A stretch of 64,000 bases of DNA, taken from Synchiropus splendidus. Lineage: Eukaryota > Chordata > Actinopteri > Syngnathiformes > Callionymidae. Within the stretch, counting starts at the first letter, position 1. Every line of letters begins with the position of its first letter. The notes beneath the pieces are model-generated. The model saw nothing but the letters and a program-made list of their open reading frames with translations. It ran no database searches and was not told the origin of the DNA. Location of the stretch: the NCBI RefSeq assembly GCF_027744825.2, contig NC_071338.1, positions 30,671,501 through 30,735,500 on the forward strand, given 5' to 3'. This document shows positions 11,639 through 22,672 of the stretch, in pieces. Both the position numbers and the translations under genes were made by a program.

Positions 11639-12604
11639 TACTTCTTCTTCTCTACAGAATAGAGTCCTAAGAAACGTGGGGGATATTAAACAATCTACTA
11701 TGCAACCTGAATCGTAATATTATATTTGTAAAATTGAATGAATCTATGAGTGGGAAAAGTGGATTTAATTCAATCATAAAGCTGAGAGCTCCTTCTCACC
11801 GGGACAGGAAACAAGTGAAATAGCTTAGATTTGCGTTACAGTGCATGTAAAGGCTCATGCTGTTATAAGTCACGGAGTTGAGTGCAATTCTCGGTGATGG
11901 TGCTGTACGTGCGTGAACAGCTTGTTCAGTGATTACCCACCGTGAAGAGGTGACAGGTTTACATGTAAATAAATGAGGATTGTCGCCAAACTCAACCTGC
12001 AAATTCATTCTATCGCGGCCTCTTTTCCTCCAGATCTCTGGCACCAAGAGTGATAAAACCAAGATTGGCTTTGCTCCCTGCAAATCCGAGTAACACCAGG
12101 CTGCCTCAGTTTGGGAGATTTTCTAATAACAATGGTCTTACTGGGCCTTATTGAGAGCACAAAAGGTCTTCACCACACATGAAAAGCAACCTCCGCCTCA
12201 TCCCAGTTATTTGTAACCCCCCGCTGCCCCTTCTGCCATGATAATTATTGACCGCTGTCGCAGACGGCCAGCGGATGGGTCAGTAAAGAGCGGCTGAAGA
12301 GATTAAGTAGAAATGAAAAAGGGCTTGACGGGACAGTTCAGGAGGCGGTCTGTTTTCCAGGTGATATTTCTGGCTCATGTTGTCAATAAAAGTTCCCTGT
12401 GATGAAATAATAGTGATGAGTTTCTTCCAGAATTCGAATCTGTTCCTTGAATATTTGGTGTAAAATCACGGTTCAATTTATTATTGTGAGGAATATACCA
12501 TGTGCATCAAAGGAAAACCATTTTCCTTCCAAGCCGAGCTTGCTAGCTTCCGAAACAGAGTCTTTTTTATGGTTGGACTATTGTCGGTCTAACTCAGCAG
12601 TGAT

Positions 12605-12616
12605 CTTCATGAAACA
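12605..12616. repeat. Target-site duplication of the LINE inside the MITE
   Basis: CTTCATGAAACA at 12605-12616 is repeated at 13154-13165. The duplicated sequence is itself part of the MITE terminal repeat, which proves that the LINE landed in a pre-existing MITE. Confidence 0.85.
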
Positions 12617-13153
12617 CCTTCTTCACCTTCACCTTCTTCTGCCGCTTCTCCGGGGTCGGGTCGCGGAGGCAGCATTCGGAGCAGGGAAGCCTAAACTTCC
12701 CGATCTGCACAAACCTCCTCCAGCTCTTCCCGGGGGATCCCGAGGCGTTCCCAGGCCAGACCGGAGACATCATCTCTCCAGCGAGTCCTAGGTCTTCCCC
12801 GGGGTCTCCTCCCGGTAGGACATGCCCAGAACACCTCCCCAGGGAGGCGTCCAGGGGGCATCCGGATCAGATGCCCGAGCCACCTCAGCTGGTTCCTCTC
12901 CATGTGGAGGAGCAGCGGCTCCACCCCGAGCTCCTCCCGGATGACCGAACTCCTCACCCTATCTCTAAGGGTGCGCCCAGCCACCCTGCGGAGGAAACTC
13001 ATCTCAGCCGCTTGTATCTGCGATCTCATCCTTTCGGTCACTACCCAAAGCTCGTGACCATAGGTGAGGGTGGGAACGTAGATCGATCGGTAAATCGAGA
13101 GCTTCGTCTTGTGACTCATCTCTCTCTTCACCACGACGGTCCGATACAGAGAG
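12617..13153 (-). mobile_element. 5'-truncated LINE inserted in a MITE
   Basis: This belongs to the same family as 2559-3335 and is also in minus orientation, with the AAGGTGAAGAAGG-type 3' tail at the left. The 12-bp duplications on both sides are perfect. Identity to the 2559 copy is high by eye over the shared part. Confidence 0.85.
12691..13134 (-). pseudogene. LINE ORF2 C-terminal fragment
   Basis: This 147-codon frame encodes the C-terminus downstream of the reverse-transcriptase core. It shows YGHELWVVTERMRSQ, the QAAEMSFLRRVAG block, RWLGHLIRMPPGRLPGEVF, GRRPRGRPRTRWRDDV and LAWERLGIPREELEEVC. It stops at CADREV because a Trp codon (TGG in the 2559 copy) reads TAG. Otherwise it is the best-preserved copy in the window and useful as the family reference. 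It is 5' truncated, with no start of its own and no catalytic domain. Confidence 0.8.
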
Positions 13154-13250
13154 CTTCATGAAACAGTGTCCTAATTTTCAGAGCTCAGTAGGTGGCACTC
13201 CCTAAAAATGTTGTGAGGTTTCAGTGAAAAGATTTTACAGCAGACAGCGC

Positions 13251-14888
13251 CCTCTCTGGCAATAGAATACCGTAAAAAATGTCAATTTTTTTTCAGCAAT
13301 TTAATCACGACATCTAGCAATGGGTACTGAATTTGATACCTTTTGTTGGTACTGACCGAATTCCGTCAGCATTACAGAGTACCGACTCATGTAAAATTCA
13401 AAAGTGTCACTTGCCAGTTGGCCATATTTGATGCCTTAGGAATGAGAATATGGTGACAAGCCATTGTGTTAGCCTTCACTCTGGTCCTGATTCTACACTG
13501 GAATCCACATTTTTTCCCTCTGGAACTGACATCCCATCAAACACATTCAGCTTTGCCATGAGTTGGCTTTTTTTCCAGAGTTGATCCGACTTTCTGGGCA
13601 TCGTACAGCGACCCCAGAAACTGGATTTGCTTTGTGTTTTTTGATTCTAATTTGAATGTCAAGAAAGGCAAATAACACGTAAGCCTGGAAAGCCGTGGTT
13701 TGGAAATTCCACCCGTGTACTGTAGAACACCCAAATTCCACAGCACCTTTGGCGGCCACAGTTCTTGGAAGACTGAATCGCAAACTCAGGTGACCGTTGC
13801 CACCCCCCTCCCTCTGGAACTCTCTTCCAGAATGCTCAATGTGACCGAGCCAACCGGATCCATAAAAATGGGCCATAAAAACTCACCTTGGTTTACGGCT
13901 TTCAATTTTTACATCTGTTTATTTTTGGATATCTGGCTTTTGTCGCGCAAATTTGTGTCGAGGATGAGTCAGAGCTGCTCTGATTCATCCCCTCTCTCGA
14001 CGACCGAGAGGCTCGCCGGGGGCGTTGGACTGAAATACATGGAGAAACAAAAAGGAAGTGGAGTAAATATCGGACTGGGGCCCACAGATGCTGAGCTACA
14101 GACGGATATACATTATTAAAATGAAAATAGAACCCACTTAAAACAACACACAACTTTTCAGCCGCGCTCCATCCGGCAGAATTTTTCGCCGATGACTAAT
14201 TCATGTGTTTGTGTTCACTCAGTGGTAGACTGTGTATAAATGCATCTGTGTTCCACAAATAGCCATATTAAGTTATTTACTGCATCACATTATTCAGTTC
14301 TGTGTTTGTATTGTACAGCTGTTCGTTGTGGTCTAAATGCTAGCGCAGATTCCATGGCAAGCTCAGGGAGTTTCCCTCCGCGAGTCTGTCACCCCCCACT
14401 CAGTTATCAGAGCCGACACTTGGCAGCCCACTTTCCCGCGCAGAGAATCTGCCCACTCCCAGGCAGCGGGGCCAACGTCAGACTCCATCATTCCCACGTT
14501 CACGATGACCTTGGCATCAGCATGTGCGGCATTAACTGACGCATGGCTTTAAGAGCAAGAGGGAGAAAATATAACTGTAAATCAATTCAAGTTTCAACAT
14601 CGGCCCCGTGTGACAAGCATTACAAAAACAAAGTCACCTTCAATCCGCGGAGAGGGTTCCATTACTTCCTTAAGAGGCTATTGACATTCTCTTTGCTTCT
14701 CGACATGCTTGCTGGCATTGCAAGTTTTGAATTGGCCTTTACAGAACTCCAAGGCTGAAATATGTTTTTCATCGACCGGTTTTGATAGGCAGTCATTGGA
14801 TATCTCTTGAGGACTGGGATGGGTTTCTATTGTTTATTGCTCCAGTTCTGTCTCATCTAGAAGGTCAAAGGTCCGAAATGAATGAAGT
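13251..14888. other. No recognisable gene
   Basis: The open frames at 13537-14153 overlap on both strands and lack recognisable motifs. I see no shared repeat. Confidence 0.5.
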
Positions 14889-14889
14889 T

Positions 14890-15167
14890 TGAGGGGCGGA
14901 ACTGGTGGAGCGTTACAAACTATGGCACTCTACAGGGGCAGAACCAGCAAATGTTTGGGGTGCGCTCCACCCCATAAAACCCCACCCTTGCCCTCCTTTG
15001 CCAAAAAAAAAAAAAAAGGTGTCGCTTTTTTTCATTTCATGTACTATAGCTCATGCCACCTCCCCAAAACGTGCTGTGCTTAGTACCGCCACTGCTTGTG
15101 GGTGGCCAGTGGTGTGGCCAGAAAGATGCCATGGCCACTGTTGGCCTCAGAGCAGCTCCGCCCCTGG
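14890..15167. mobile_element. Probable hAT-type non-autonomous relic
   Basis: The left end AGGGGCGGAACTGG and the right end AGCTCCGCCCCTG are inverted relatives of the CAGGGGCGGA terminus common in vertebrate hAT elements. The interior has CCACCCCATAAAACCCCACC, a poly-A of about 15 and GTGGCCAGTGGTGTGGCCA. No convincing 8-bp duplication was found, so the ends are approximate. Confidence 0.5.
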
Positions 15168-15404
15168 TTTTATTGGAATAGAACATCTGAAGGGGGACTC
15201 AAGATTATCAGACTGTTCTGATTTTGCTCTGTCCCAACCAGGATAGTCAACACCCGCTTATTGTAACTCTTATCCAATGAGAGGATCCATACGTCCAGGT
15301 GTGTTAAGAGTGAATTCATCCTCGGGGCAGAAAATTCTACATGTTAACCATGTTCAATATTTGCGAAGAAAAATCCTCATCTGTGGGCAGAGCCGATTGC
15401 TCCC

Positions 15405-16104
15405 CGTCATGTTGCCTAAGAAGTGACTCAGGTGCAGACGACTGCAGGCTTACAGAAGGCACGGACAACAATATTAAATTAATACATTTAATACAAAAAT
15501 TCACAGTAAATACAGGAGACAAAACACAAACCAGGAAATACACAGAGGGACTATGGAAAAATCTGCAACAAAAGAGAGGTGAATTAGATTCAACCTTCAA
15601 AAACAGGGAGAACACAAACACGCTCACATATAAACTCACGAGGTCCAGATCAACTAAAAGCGCGACGTGGAGGAGAAACACTCAAACTCACACGAAGGGA
15701 AAAATCTACACAATCGATAAATGAAACGGTGAGTTTAACAACACTCACACGCCGTCTGGCTAAAGAATTGAGTTGAAAACAGAAGCGGAGCAAGCGAAAC
15801 TCAGGAAGCGGCTGAAAACAAATTCAAGCGCACGCAAGAAATCTAGAAAATTCAGATGAACAAAGAGGAATGTTAGTCTCAGGAGATTTACCGAATGACA
15901 CGAAGTGACCATCTAGCAGCCAGCAGTCTGGAGCTCGCCAGGTGATATCCACAGGGGTTGATGACGGGATGAGCTCCAGCTGCGCTGCCATTAAGCTGGA
16001 TGAGAGGAAGGAAAAGGAAGCTACCGGGGTTTACAAGATAAAAGCACAGAGAAGATGCGGAACAGACAATACACAGTGAGACACTGCCGACTTGAACTGT
16101 GACA
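15405..16104 (-). mobile_element. LTR-like relic, copy 1 (uninterrupted)
   Basis: About 700 bp is homologous to the LTR-like element at 32884-34332. Read on the minus strand it starts TGTCAC and ends near CATGAC(G). Shared blocks on the plus strand are TTGCCTAAGAAGTGA, ACAGAAGGCACGGACAA, AAGGTCCAGATCAACTAAAA-like and AGATTTACCGAATGACACG. The last block is the empty site for the hAT insertion seen in the other copy. There is no internal gag or pol coding and no clean target duplication. Confidence 0.65.
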
Positions 16105-17164
16105 TGTAGGCATGTAGCCAATCAAGAAGCAAACAAGGAAAAAACAAGGAGGCAAAGGAGGATGTCTTGAGGTTTATTGAATTGATGGCACTGAAAACTA
16201 CAGTCATTAGAAATGAATCTCTCTTTGGTTTGAGCCTCACTTGGAACGTTCCTTGTGATGTCCGGGTGGTGAGCTTTAGTTCCCTGAGCAGCGGATGTAT
16301 TCCTGAGCTGTTTCTTTCAGTATTCTTGGGGTTAAAAAAAACAAAACAAAAAACACCATCACCTGATCCGATGAGATGTGATGTGATGCTTGCACTTCAT
16401 TTGATCACGTGAGACAAGATATCTGGCGTCGTGATTGATGCTGTGGCAGACTCGTCACGATTACTACGTCTGGGAGATTTATTATCTTCATATGTGGGGT
16501 CATGAACACATTTTGAAAATCTTTATGTCTGTGGCCCTCTTCAATTAAAAGCAAACTGGCTTTTTCAGTGCCATGGACAGGACTCTGAAGCAACAGAAGG
16601 TTGCGTCACCTCACTAGAAAGTGAGCAATTGGTTGACAGCCGCGTATATTCTAAAGTTTGCAAGTATCACAATTAATACTAGTACACACAGTATAATATA
16701 AATAGTAACAGGCTGCTGATGAAAGTGTAGAACTGGCAGATAGTGGGGCTGCTCATTCCAGGATCTTGTCCAAATCTGAAATAATTATTGGTCTTCTACT
16801 GTTGAAATAAACACTACTACCTCAAATGTCTTGCCAAATTTACCTTCAGACGAATTCCCTTGATCATGGGACATTAGAACATCTCCAAAAGAGAACAGCA
16901 AATCATTAAAATAGAGAGTTAAAGTCTAATTAACTGTGTATAAATAGAAATAAAGGTTTGACAATGAGCCCTGAGTGAAAACACAGGAAACAGTCAGTAA
17001 ACAGTGACAAGGAACAAAAAAGAAAAAGAAAGAAACTAAATTAAAAGAAGAAACTTGCATAAAAACTAAAGGAGCTAGCAATGCTCAAAGTCCAGGCTTC
17101 TTCAAGAACCGGTTAAACAAGAAAGTATTTGTTTTCTTTTATCCTCACTCCCATAGCGTAATAT
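16105..17164. other. No recognisable gene
   Basis: The stretch is AT-rich, with A-rich runs near 16332-16356 and 16990-17060. I see no conserved frame and no shared repeat. Confidence 0.5.
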
Positions 17165-17618
17165 AATGAGGTGGTGTCTTGCGTCCTATTCTGACGCCAA
17201 AGGCAGCCTTCGTCGTTGCATGTTGTCACATAGGTGTTCCAATGGAAACAGAGTTCCAAAGTTCTCTTCACTGAAATATAGTGGATGTTAGCTGCTATAT
17301 AGAACCACTGATGTGGCTCTCCTCCTTCCTGATGGTGCCGTCAGGAAGGCACTGCAACCAGAAGTCACTGTAAGTCACCGTCGCTGGAAGTCACTCTCCC
17401 TGGAAGTCACAGTCATTTGAGAGGCTTCAAATGGAGACTGACTTGTTGTTACATGTACAATAAAAGGAGCGCAATACCATGGCCTTCCAACCTCCCTCTC
17501 TCTTTCAGGTGACAGGCTGCTCGCGGCATCAGGATATACTGCTGAATGTGGGCCTTGTGCTTCAGGTGAACGTGCAACCTTCGGCGTCAGTATACGACGC
17601 AAAAGTCCACTTTCCCAA

Positions 17619-17620
17619 TA
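17619..17620. repeat. TA target duplication, left (right at 18316-18317)
   Basis: TA dinucleotides flank the terminal CAGTGGT..ACCACTG inversion exactly, as expected for Tc1/mariner-type integration. Confidence 0.75.
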
Positions 17621-18315
17621 CAGTGGTACCTTGGTTCTCGACCACAATCCATTCCAGACAGCCGTTCAAGAAGTGAATTGTTCGAAATCTGATTTTTTTC
17701 CCATGACAATGAATGGAAAAAGAAGTAATGCGTTCCAAGCCTTAAAACAGGCTTCTGTAGGAGTGAATGTAGAGTGTGTGCTGCAGGTGGCTGTTCCTCT
17801 ATGTGTGTGGCCGCTGCATGTGGGAGGGGTTGCCGAGTGAGTGACGTCTCTCCAGAAGTGAAGAGGTGCCCGGTGCGTGTCCAGCTCTGAATGTGCGCTT
17901 CTGTGCAGTTTGGCTGTGACAAAGTCATAAACCAAGTCACGCTCTGTCCCAGACTGGCCTCATCCCTGTCCCAGCTCCAGCCCACAACAGGACATCAAAC
18001 CCTGGAGTGAGCGCTCCAGCACCTCCCCTGTGACCCTCTACCACGGTCCAGTGTGGAGACAGGAAAGGTTTTACACCTCAATATGAAGAAAAAACAGTCA
18101 GTAAATGGAGCTAACGGGACACGTCTGCGTACAGAGGCTGCGTTATACACAATAACAAAGTGCGTTTCGGGTGAGCTGATCGGTCCGCGCACGTTGTGGT
18201 TTTTCCGGCTTATTTCAGGGGTGTTCGAGTTCTGGATTTTCGTTCAAAATCCAAAGCAAAAAATCTAGAAATTTTTGTTCGAATTCCGATTTGTTTGAAA
18301 ACTGAAGCACCACTG
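17621..18315. mobile_element. Mariner-type non-autonomous element, copy 1
   Basis: This 695-bp element starts CAGTGGTACCTTGGTTCTCG and ends TGAAAACTGAAGCACCACTG. The ends are imperfect inverted repeats flanked by TA. Sub-terminal GTTCGAAAT/GTTCGAATT motifs are also mirrored. No transposase is encoded; the open frames of up to 132 codons are chance frames, conserved in the second copy at 36158 only because the copies are similar. It sits inside a family G repeat. Confidence 0.8.
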
Positions 18316-18639
18316 TATTGATGTATTACACCATGCGAGTAAGGACTAGAATAGAAAAAACAGAAGATAACATTGCGAAAAGACAGAGAATCATAACAAT
18401 GTAGACTTTCCGAGAATATTGAACATCAATGCGAAATATAATAAACATCATGTTTTACTAATGGTTAGTTTTCAAGTTTCTATCATCACAAATTAGTACT
18501 CAGAGAGCTGAGCGTCAGCATTGCTAGTAACTAGCCTTGAACAAAGCGGAATGTGATGTACAGCCACTGGATTCTATCCCACAAGATCGGCTTTGAACAG
18601 TAACATGCATATTATTAAAGTCTGAGATATGAGCCTCAC

Positions 18640-18990
18640 TTAACGTCCCATTTTTCTTCCGAGCAAACGGGCCCAGCGTTGACACGGCAGCAACAGCTCC
18701 CCAGTGCCCGAGCCTCTGCGCCGCGATCGGCCAGCAATCTGTTTTAAGTGAACTGTTTGTGCTATTTTAATGGCCCCGAAACCACAAAGCAATATCGTAA
18801 AGCATTATTATACCTTTAAATCACCGGCGAGAAAGCCATCAGAGTGCATGAGAATTCCATTCATCATCTTCTCAGGGAGTTGCCGGAGTTAAAGAGCGGA
18901 GGGTCGAGCTCAGAGCCGCAGGATAGAAACTTCTATCTGAGTTCTTTTCTTAAATATCCATTGATTTATCAGCGGAGGTAATTGGCTTGA
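18640..18990. other. Candidate conserved non-coding element
   Basis: This is single-copy, GC-mixed sequence without a frame. It contains TTTTAATGGCCCCGAAACC and several TTTAAAT/CATTATTATACC AT cores next to GC-rich blocks. The candidacy is based on appearance only. Confidence 0.2.
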
Positions 18991-19396
18991 AGCACATGTG
19001 GACGGCTGACTTTGGAGAAGTGGCCGACTTACCTCTGAAGTGGCTGATCAAAAACTGGGTCTTTGGCTGTGCAGAGGATGCTGGCCGCGAGAGGAAGGCG
19101 GTGACAGGAGCACTGGGGGGGTGAGGAGGGAGTGCTTGCTCTCACTGGGATTAGTCGAGTTTGTATGGTCCTGATGTTGGGTGCCATGAATCTGCTGGAT
19201 CCAGCTGATGGATGAACCTTAACTGTATCATTGGACTGTCCAGTAATGCAGTGGAATTGAGTTGCAAGATCCAAGACCCAGGAGAGAAAACCCTGTGCCT
19301 CCACTTGTCACATTCTCACAAAACACTGGCACATCCACATGGTCCTGGCTCTTTTCCTCTTTGCCCACAAGATACACACACCACAGGAGTTGAATG

Positions 19397-19397
<1 letters not shown>

Positions 19398-19428
<31 letters not shown>
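19398..19428. repeat. (CA)n microsatellite
   Basis: An uninterrupted ACACAC tract of about 30 bp lies directly before a TGGGGAC-type repeat. Confidence 0.95.
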
Positions 19429-19429
<1 letters not shown>

Positions 19430-19905
19430 AACATAGTTGTTTTTTTCTGTCCTAGTGGGGACATTGGGAGGTTTCTCATCGCCATAACCCATTTGCCAGA
19501 ACCAACCAACTTCTGATGCCAGGGAAGTAGTTTTGGAGTTTTTTTTTATCTCTGACTTTAACGTGGGCAACAAAAAGAGAAGGTAAAGTTCTGTGGAGGT
19601 GTTCAGCTGTTGCAACACACACTTGTATGTGTTTCCTTGTGCGGACATTGAGAGGTTTCTCATTGCCATAACCCTTTCCCCAGACTCTCCCCCTGAACCT
19701 AACCATCCAAAACACATGGCTAACCTTCACCAGGACTCTGAACCAAACTTAAACCTACCTACCTGACCCAGTTAATTTGAAGTCTTCATCCTCAAATTGA
19801 GGGTCAAATTGGGGTCCAGCTAAATGACCCCACAATGTCATACGGTCCTCCCAAGGATAGTGTATGGCCCAGAATTGGTCCCCCACAGTAGGATAAGCAA
19901 GCCCT
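19430..19905. repeat. TGGGGAC teleost-type repeat, two tandem partial copies
   Basis: GTGGGGACATTGGGAGGTTT (19454 on) and TGCGGACATTGAGAGGTTTC (19640 on) begin two diverged units. The second continues through CCTAACCATCCAAAACACATG, GACCCAGTTAATTTGAAGTC and TGGTCCCCACAG. Related copies are at 28030-28250, 37010-37215 and 58470-58600. It has no coding capacity. Confidence 0.75.
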
Positions 19906-20455
19906 CACACGTTTCTTTTAGCAGGGATTTATAGGTAGCTAGACTTAGGAGCAACTAGCAGAGTCCCACCCGAGTTATCAGTGAAACCTCAAAGTGGATT
20001 CTAAAGTGGGCCGGGAGCCAGTGAAGACAAACAAGCACTAAAGTGATCAGTCTGTTAGAGCCAGTTGGAAGCCTCGCAGCTGAGTTCTGAACCAGCAGGG
20101 GGCGTGAGAGAGATTTCTCGACGGTGGTCCAGGCGGGAGAATATGAACATATGAATTTGTTTTTCTAAGTCGGCATGTGGGAGCATAGGACAAATTCTAA
20201 GACACTTTGTCAGACGTCAAAACGACGTGGTATATATGTCGGGCCTGTGGTAGGTGCTGTAATACTGACATCAAAAAAAGTTCTGGATGACAGAAAATGC
20301 TTCGTCTTTGCTCAGGGAACGTGACACCACGTCACGCTGAATAAGTCCATAACCCATTTACCTGAAGTACTACTCTTCCTCTACAACAGGGTTCAGCAGT
20401 TTTTTTCTTATTTAAGGTTTACTGGACCATTTATGCTACATACAGTGTGTAGATA
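19906..20455. other. Non-coding, contains one strong CTCF-like motif
   Basis: There is no gene or shared repeat. CCAGCAGGGGGCGTG at 20092-20106 matches the CTCF core in forward orientation at 13 of 14 positions. Confidence 0.45.
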
Positions 20456-20993
20456 CACTGCCTGGCCAAAAAAAAAAAGTCGCCACCTGGATCCTGGATC
20501 TGGGGTTCCTGCAGTTGGTCAGGTCCAGGTTCAGCAACATTATGTGCTCAAAGAATGAGGTCAGCTGACTACCTGAATATACTGTAAGTCCAGCTTATTC
20601 CATCAATGGATTTTTTCTTCCTGATATTCCAAGATGACAATGCCAGGATTCATCGGGCTCAAATTGTGAAAGACTGGTTCAGGGAGCATGAGACATCATT
20701 GTCACACATGGCTCGGCCACCACAGAGTCCAGACCTGAACCCCATTGAGGATCTTTGGGATGTGCTGGAGAAGGCTTTGAGCAGCGTTCAGACTCTACCA
20801 TCAACACTGCAAGATCTTGGTGAAAAATCAATGCAACACTGGATGGAAATAAATCTGGTGACATTGCAGAAGCTTAGCGAAACAATGCCACAGCGAATGC
20901 GCGCCGCAATCAAAGCTAAAGGCGCTCCAACAAAATATTAGAGTCTATGACCCTTTTTTTTGGTGGCGACCTTTTTTTTATGGCCAGGCAGTG
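20456..20993 (+). mobile_element. Internally deleted Tc1/mariner transposon
   Basis: The left end CACTGCCTGGCCAAAAAAAA (20456) and the right end TATGGCCAGGCAGTG (to 20993) are inverted repeats that continue into GTCGCCACC / GGTGGCGAC. Each is followed by TA (20454-20455 and 20994-20995). At 538 bp it is about one third of the usual Tc1-type length. The 5' half of the transposase gene, including the first catalytic Asp and the DNA-binding domain, is missing. Confidence 0.92.
20606..20941 (+). pseudogene. Tc1/mariner transposase C-terminal fragment
   Basis: This is the C-terminal part of a DDE transposase, which cuts and joins the element's ends in the nucleus. Within the 112-codon frame, QDDNARIH (residues 9-16) holds the second catalytic Asp (D11). 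[19 protein letters not shown] (38-56) holds the catalytic Glu (E48). I count 36 residues between D11 and E48, rather than 34 as in classic Tc1, which is the spacing of the DD36E (Incomer-type) group. The frame ends naturally in APTKY and a stop. The methionine used as start is internal; the true N-terminus and first Asp are deleted. It is inactive on its own but could still mark a mobile family. Confidence 0.9.
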
Positions 20994-20995
20994 TA

Positions 20996-22420
20996 GTTCT
21001 GAGTTCCAGTTTGTTTACTCTGCTAAGCCATCAGTTGCAATGCTTTCATTCGTTTTCACAGAGTCCTTTGTTGAAAGGCTTACCAGTGACTTCCATCTCT
21101 GACTGTGGGTTTGTTTAAGTTCGTGGAGAATCTCTTTCTTCCCTCTTTGTTTCCTTTCCCGTTTTCTCTCCGGTGTGCTGCTTTCAAATGCCGACATAAA
21201 TGTGGCATCTCATCACAGAAAGGTAACACTTTCCCGCGTGCCTCACAGGCGCCAGTGAACCTGAACAGGAGAGGAGCACTTCTGAGACAGAGACGAGTCA
21301 TTTTCTGGATTTATAAGCATAAAAAAATCGGACAGTCAAGGTGCCGACCTGGCCCATAAAATAAGTTGCACATTGTGGAACCCTATTCTATTCATACGGT
21401 CACAGTTTAGTTTGTGTTTGTTTATGTTTGTTGGGTGTGAGTGTCTTCATCATCAGCAGGAGATGCAAACAGTGTGAGGACAGACCAAGATGCTTGAGCT
21501 GGTGCTGCATTTTTGCTGTGGAGGGGCAGAGTCTAGGGAACTTTAGTTTATCAAGAAAGTAAACATTCTTGTTGTTGTGAGCGTTGTTCCATTTGGCAGT
21601 GCTTCTGCTGCCGTTTCCTGGACCGGAGAGTTGAACCATCTGGGTCCATTAAGTCCCTCACTCTGGACCGGTGCTGTTTGCTTCCACGCTTTAGAAGAGG
21701 CATCATAGGCAACGTCTCGCTCCGAGACGTTGAGGAGACGCGATGGAGAGTCATCCAGCCTCATGCAGCCACTCAATAACCGGGCCAGCGCTAACTCGCT
21801 GCCAGCCCCTCTTTAATTGCCCCTTCTTCAGTGAATGATTCAGGTTTTCGCCGTTAATGAGGTGTTGAATTTCACGGCGGGAAGCAAAACGCAGGCAATT
21901 AATAGACAGATGCACCTCTGCCCAGCACTTAGCACCGAGACATGTTAACAAGTGAACAATGACGTGAAGGTGTTTTTATTGTGTCGCGTTTTGTTTCATC
22001 GCCAAGACGCTTTAACAAAACACCTCACGACGTGATGGTTTCGTAAGAGATTCGGCTTGACTAGAGATGTTTTATCTGCTGAACATTGCCGAGTGTCAGT
22101 GCTGAGAATCTATTGGGCGGAAAATTAGATCGTATTCTGCAAGTTAAACAGATGCAGCCTTGTTAGCGTCTTTGAATTAGCTGCTTTAAAGCACAGCTTT
22201 GGACTGTCAGAGCAAAGGACGGACCCAGTAATGCCAGGCAGAAGGTTCTGCAAAGCAAACCTTTGATATTTGATGAGCTATTTAACACAGGACTCAAAAT
22301 CACCTCCTTTGATCTAAGTCCATTAAACATCATTCATGCTCCTTTTATGTACAAAAATGTGCACGTCCTTTTTATACAGCGTTTCCGTCTGTGATCACAT
22401 ACTTGCGTTGTTTATGTAGC
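20996..22420. other. Non-coding; 21775-22060 a candidate conserved element
   Basis: No shared repeat and no recognisable gene. The segment at 21775-22060 has CTTTAATTGCC, CCGTTAATGAGG and GGCAATTAATAGACAG homeodomain-like cores in single-copy sequence, which is suggestive but untested. Confidence 0.3.
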
Positions 22421-22672
22421 TGTTCACCAATATATCCACCGGGGGGAGCAGCCCAGAGTAAAACCTTTATGACAACAACAAACGTCAAAACCAACATGTC
22501 GACTGTGGAAGAAGCACTGATCATGTACCTCATGCACAAAAAGAAGAAACAGAGTTAGCGTCGAGGCGGTGGTCGTGACTGGAATAAATCACCAATGGAG
22601 GACGGAGAATTTCCACCATTCTCATGTCTTCTTCGTGTCTCATTAGAGCTACGTATCAGGTAGTAACAGCAA
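22421..22672. repeat. Dispersed repeat family H, copy 2
   Basis: Homologous to 11392-11638 over its length. It keeps an ATG frame MSTVEEALIMYLMHKKKKQS followed by a stop (from 22497), which copy 1 has lost. An N-terminal transposase remnant is possible, but the peptide is too short to name. Confidence 0.6.

Larger units (their letters stand above)
12594..13250. mobile_element. hAT-like MITE interrupted by a LINE
   Basis: The left arm (AGTGATCTTCATGAAACA, about 12599-12616) and the continuation (GTGTCCTAATTTTCAGAGC from 13166) are separated by the LINE at 12617-13153. The continuation includes TCAGTAGGTGGCAC (13185-13198), 13 of 14 bases of the CTCF core. The right terminus is decayed. Confidence 0.75.
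17180..18334. repeat. Repeat family G (GCGTC ends), copy split by a mariner-like element
   Basis: The element has inverted ends: CTTGCGTCCTATTCTGACGC and CAAAGGCAGCC at the left, GGCGTCAGTATACGACGCAA followed by AAGTCCACTTTCCCA at the right. It continues as TTGATGTATTACACCATG after the insertion at 17619-18317. The uninterrupted arrangement exists in reverse complement at 50545-50600. Other copies are at 38226-38470 and 44480-44661. The superfamily is unassigned. Confidence 0.6.

Noticed and set aside
15337..15681. Leu/Val/Phe-rich minus-strand frame repeated at 32953-33189
   Set aside because: Both are inside the LTR-like relic; the similarity reflects repeat homology, not protein conservation.
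17587..17985. 132-codon minus-strand frame, repeated as a 124-codon frame at 36152-36526
   Set aside because: Both lie inside the mariner-type non-autonomous element. They are alike because the elements are alike, with no transposase motif.
18270..18300. GTTCGAATTCC-like stretch as a tRNA T-arm
   Set aside because: No A-box, acceptor stem or anticodon arm around it. It is the sub-terminal motif of the mariner-type element.
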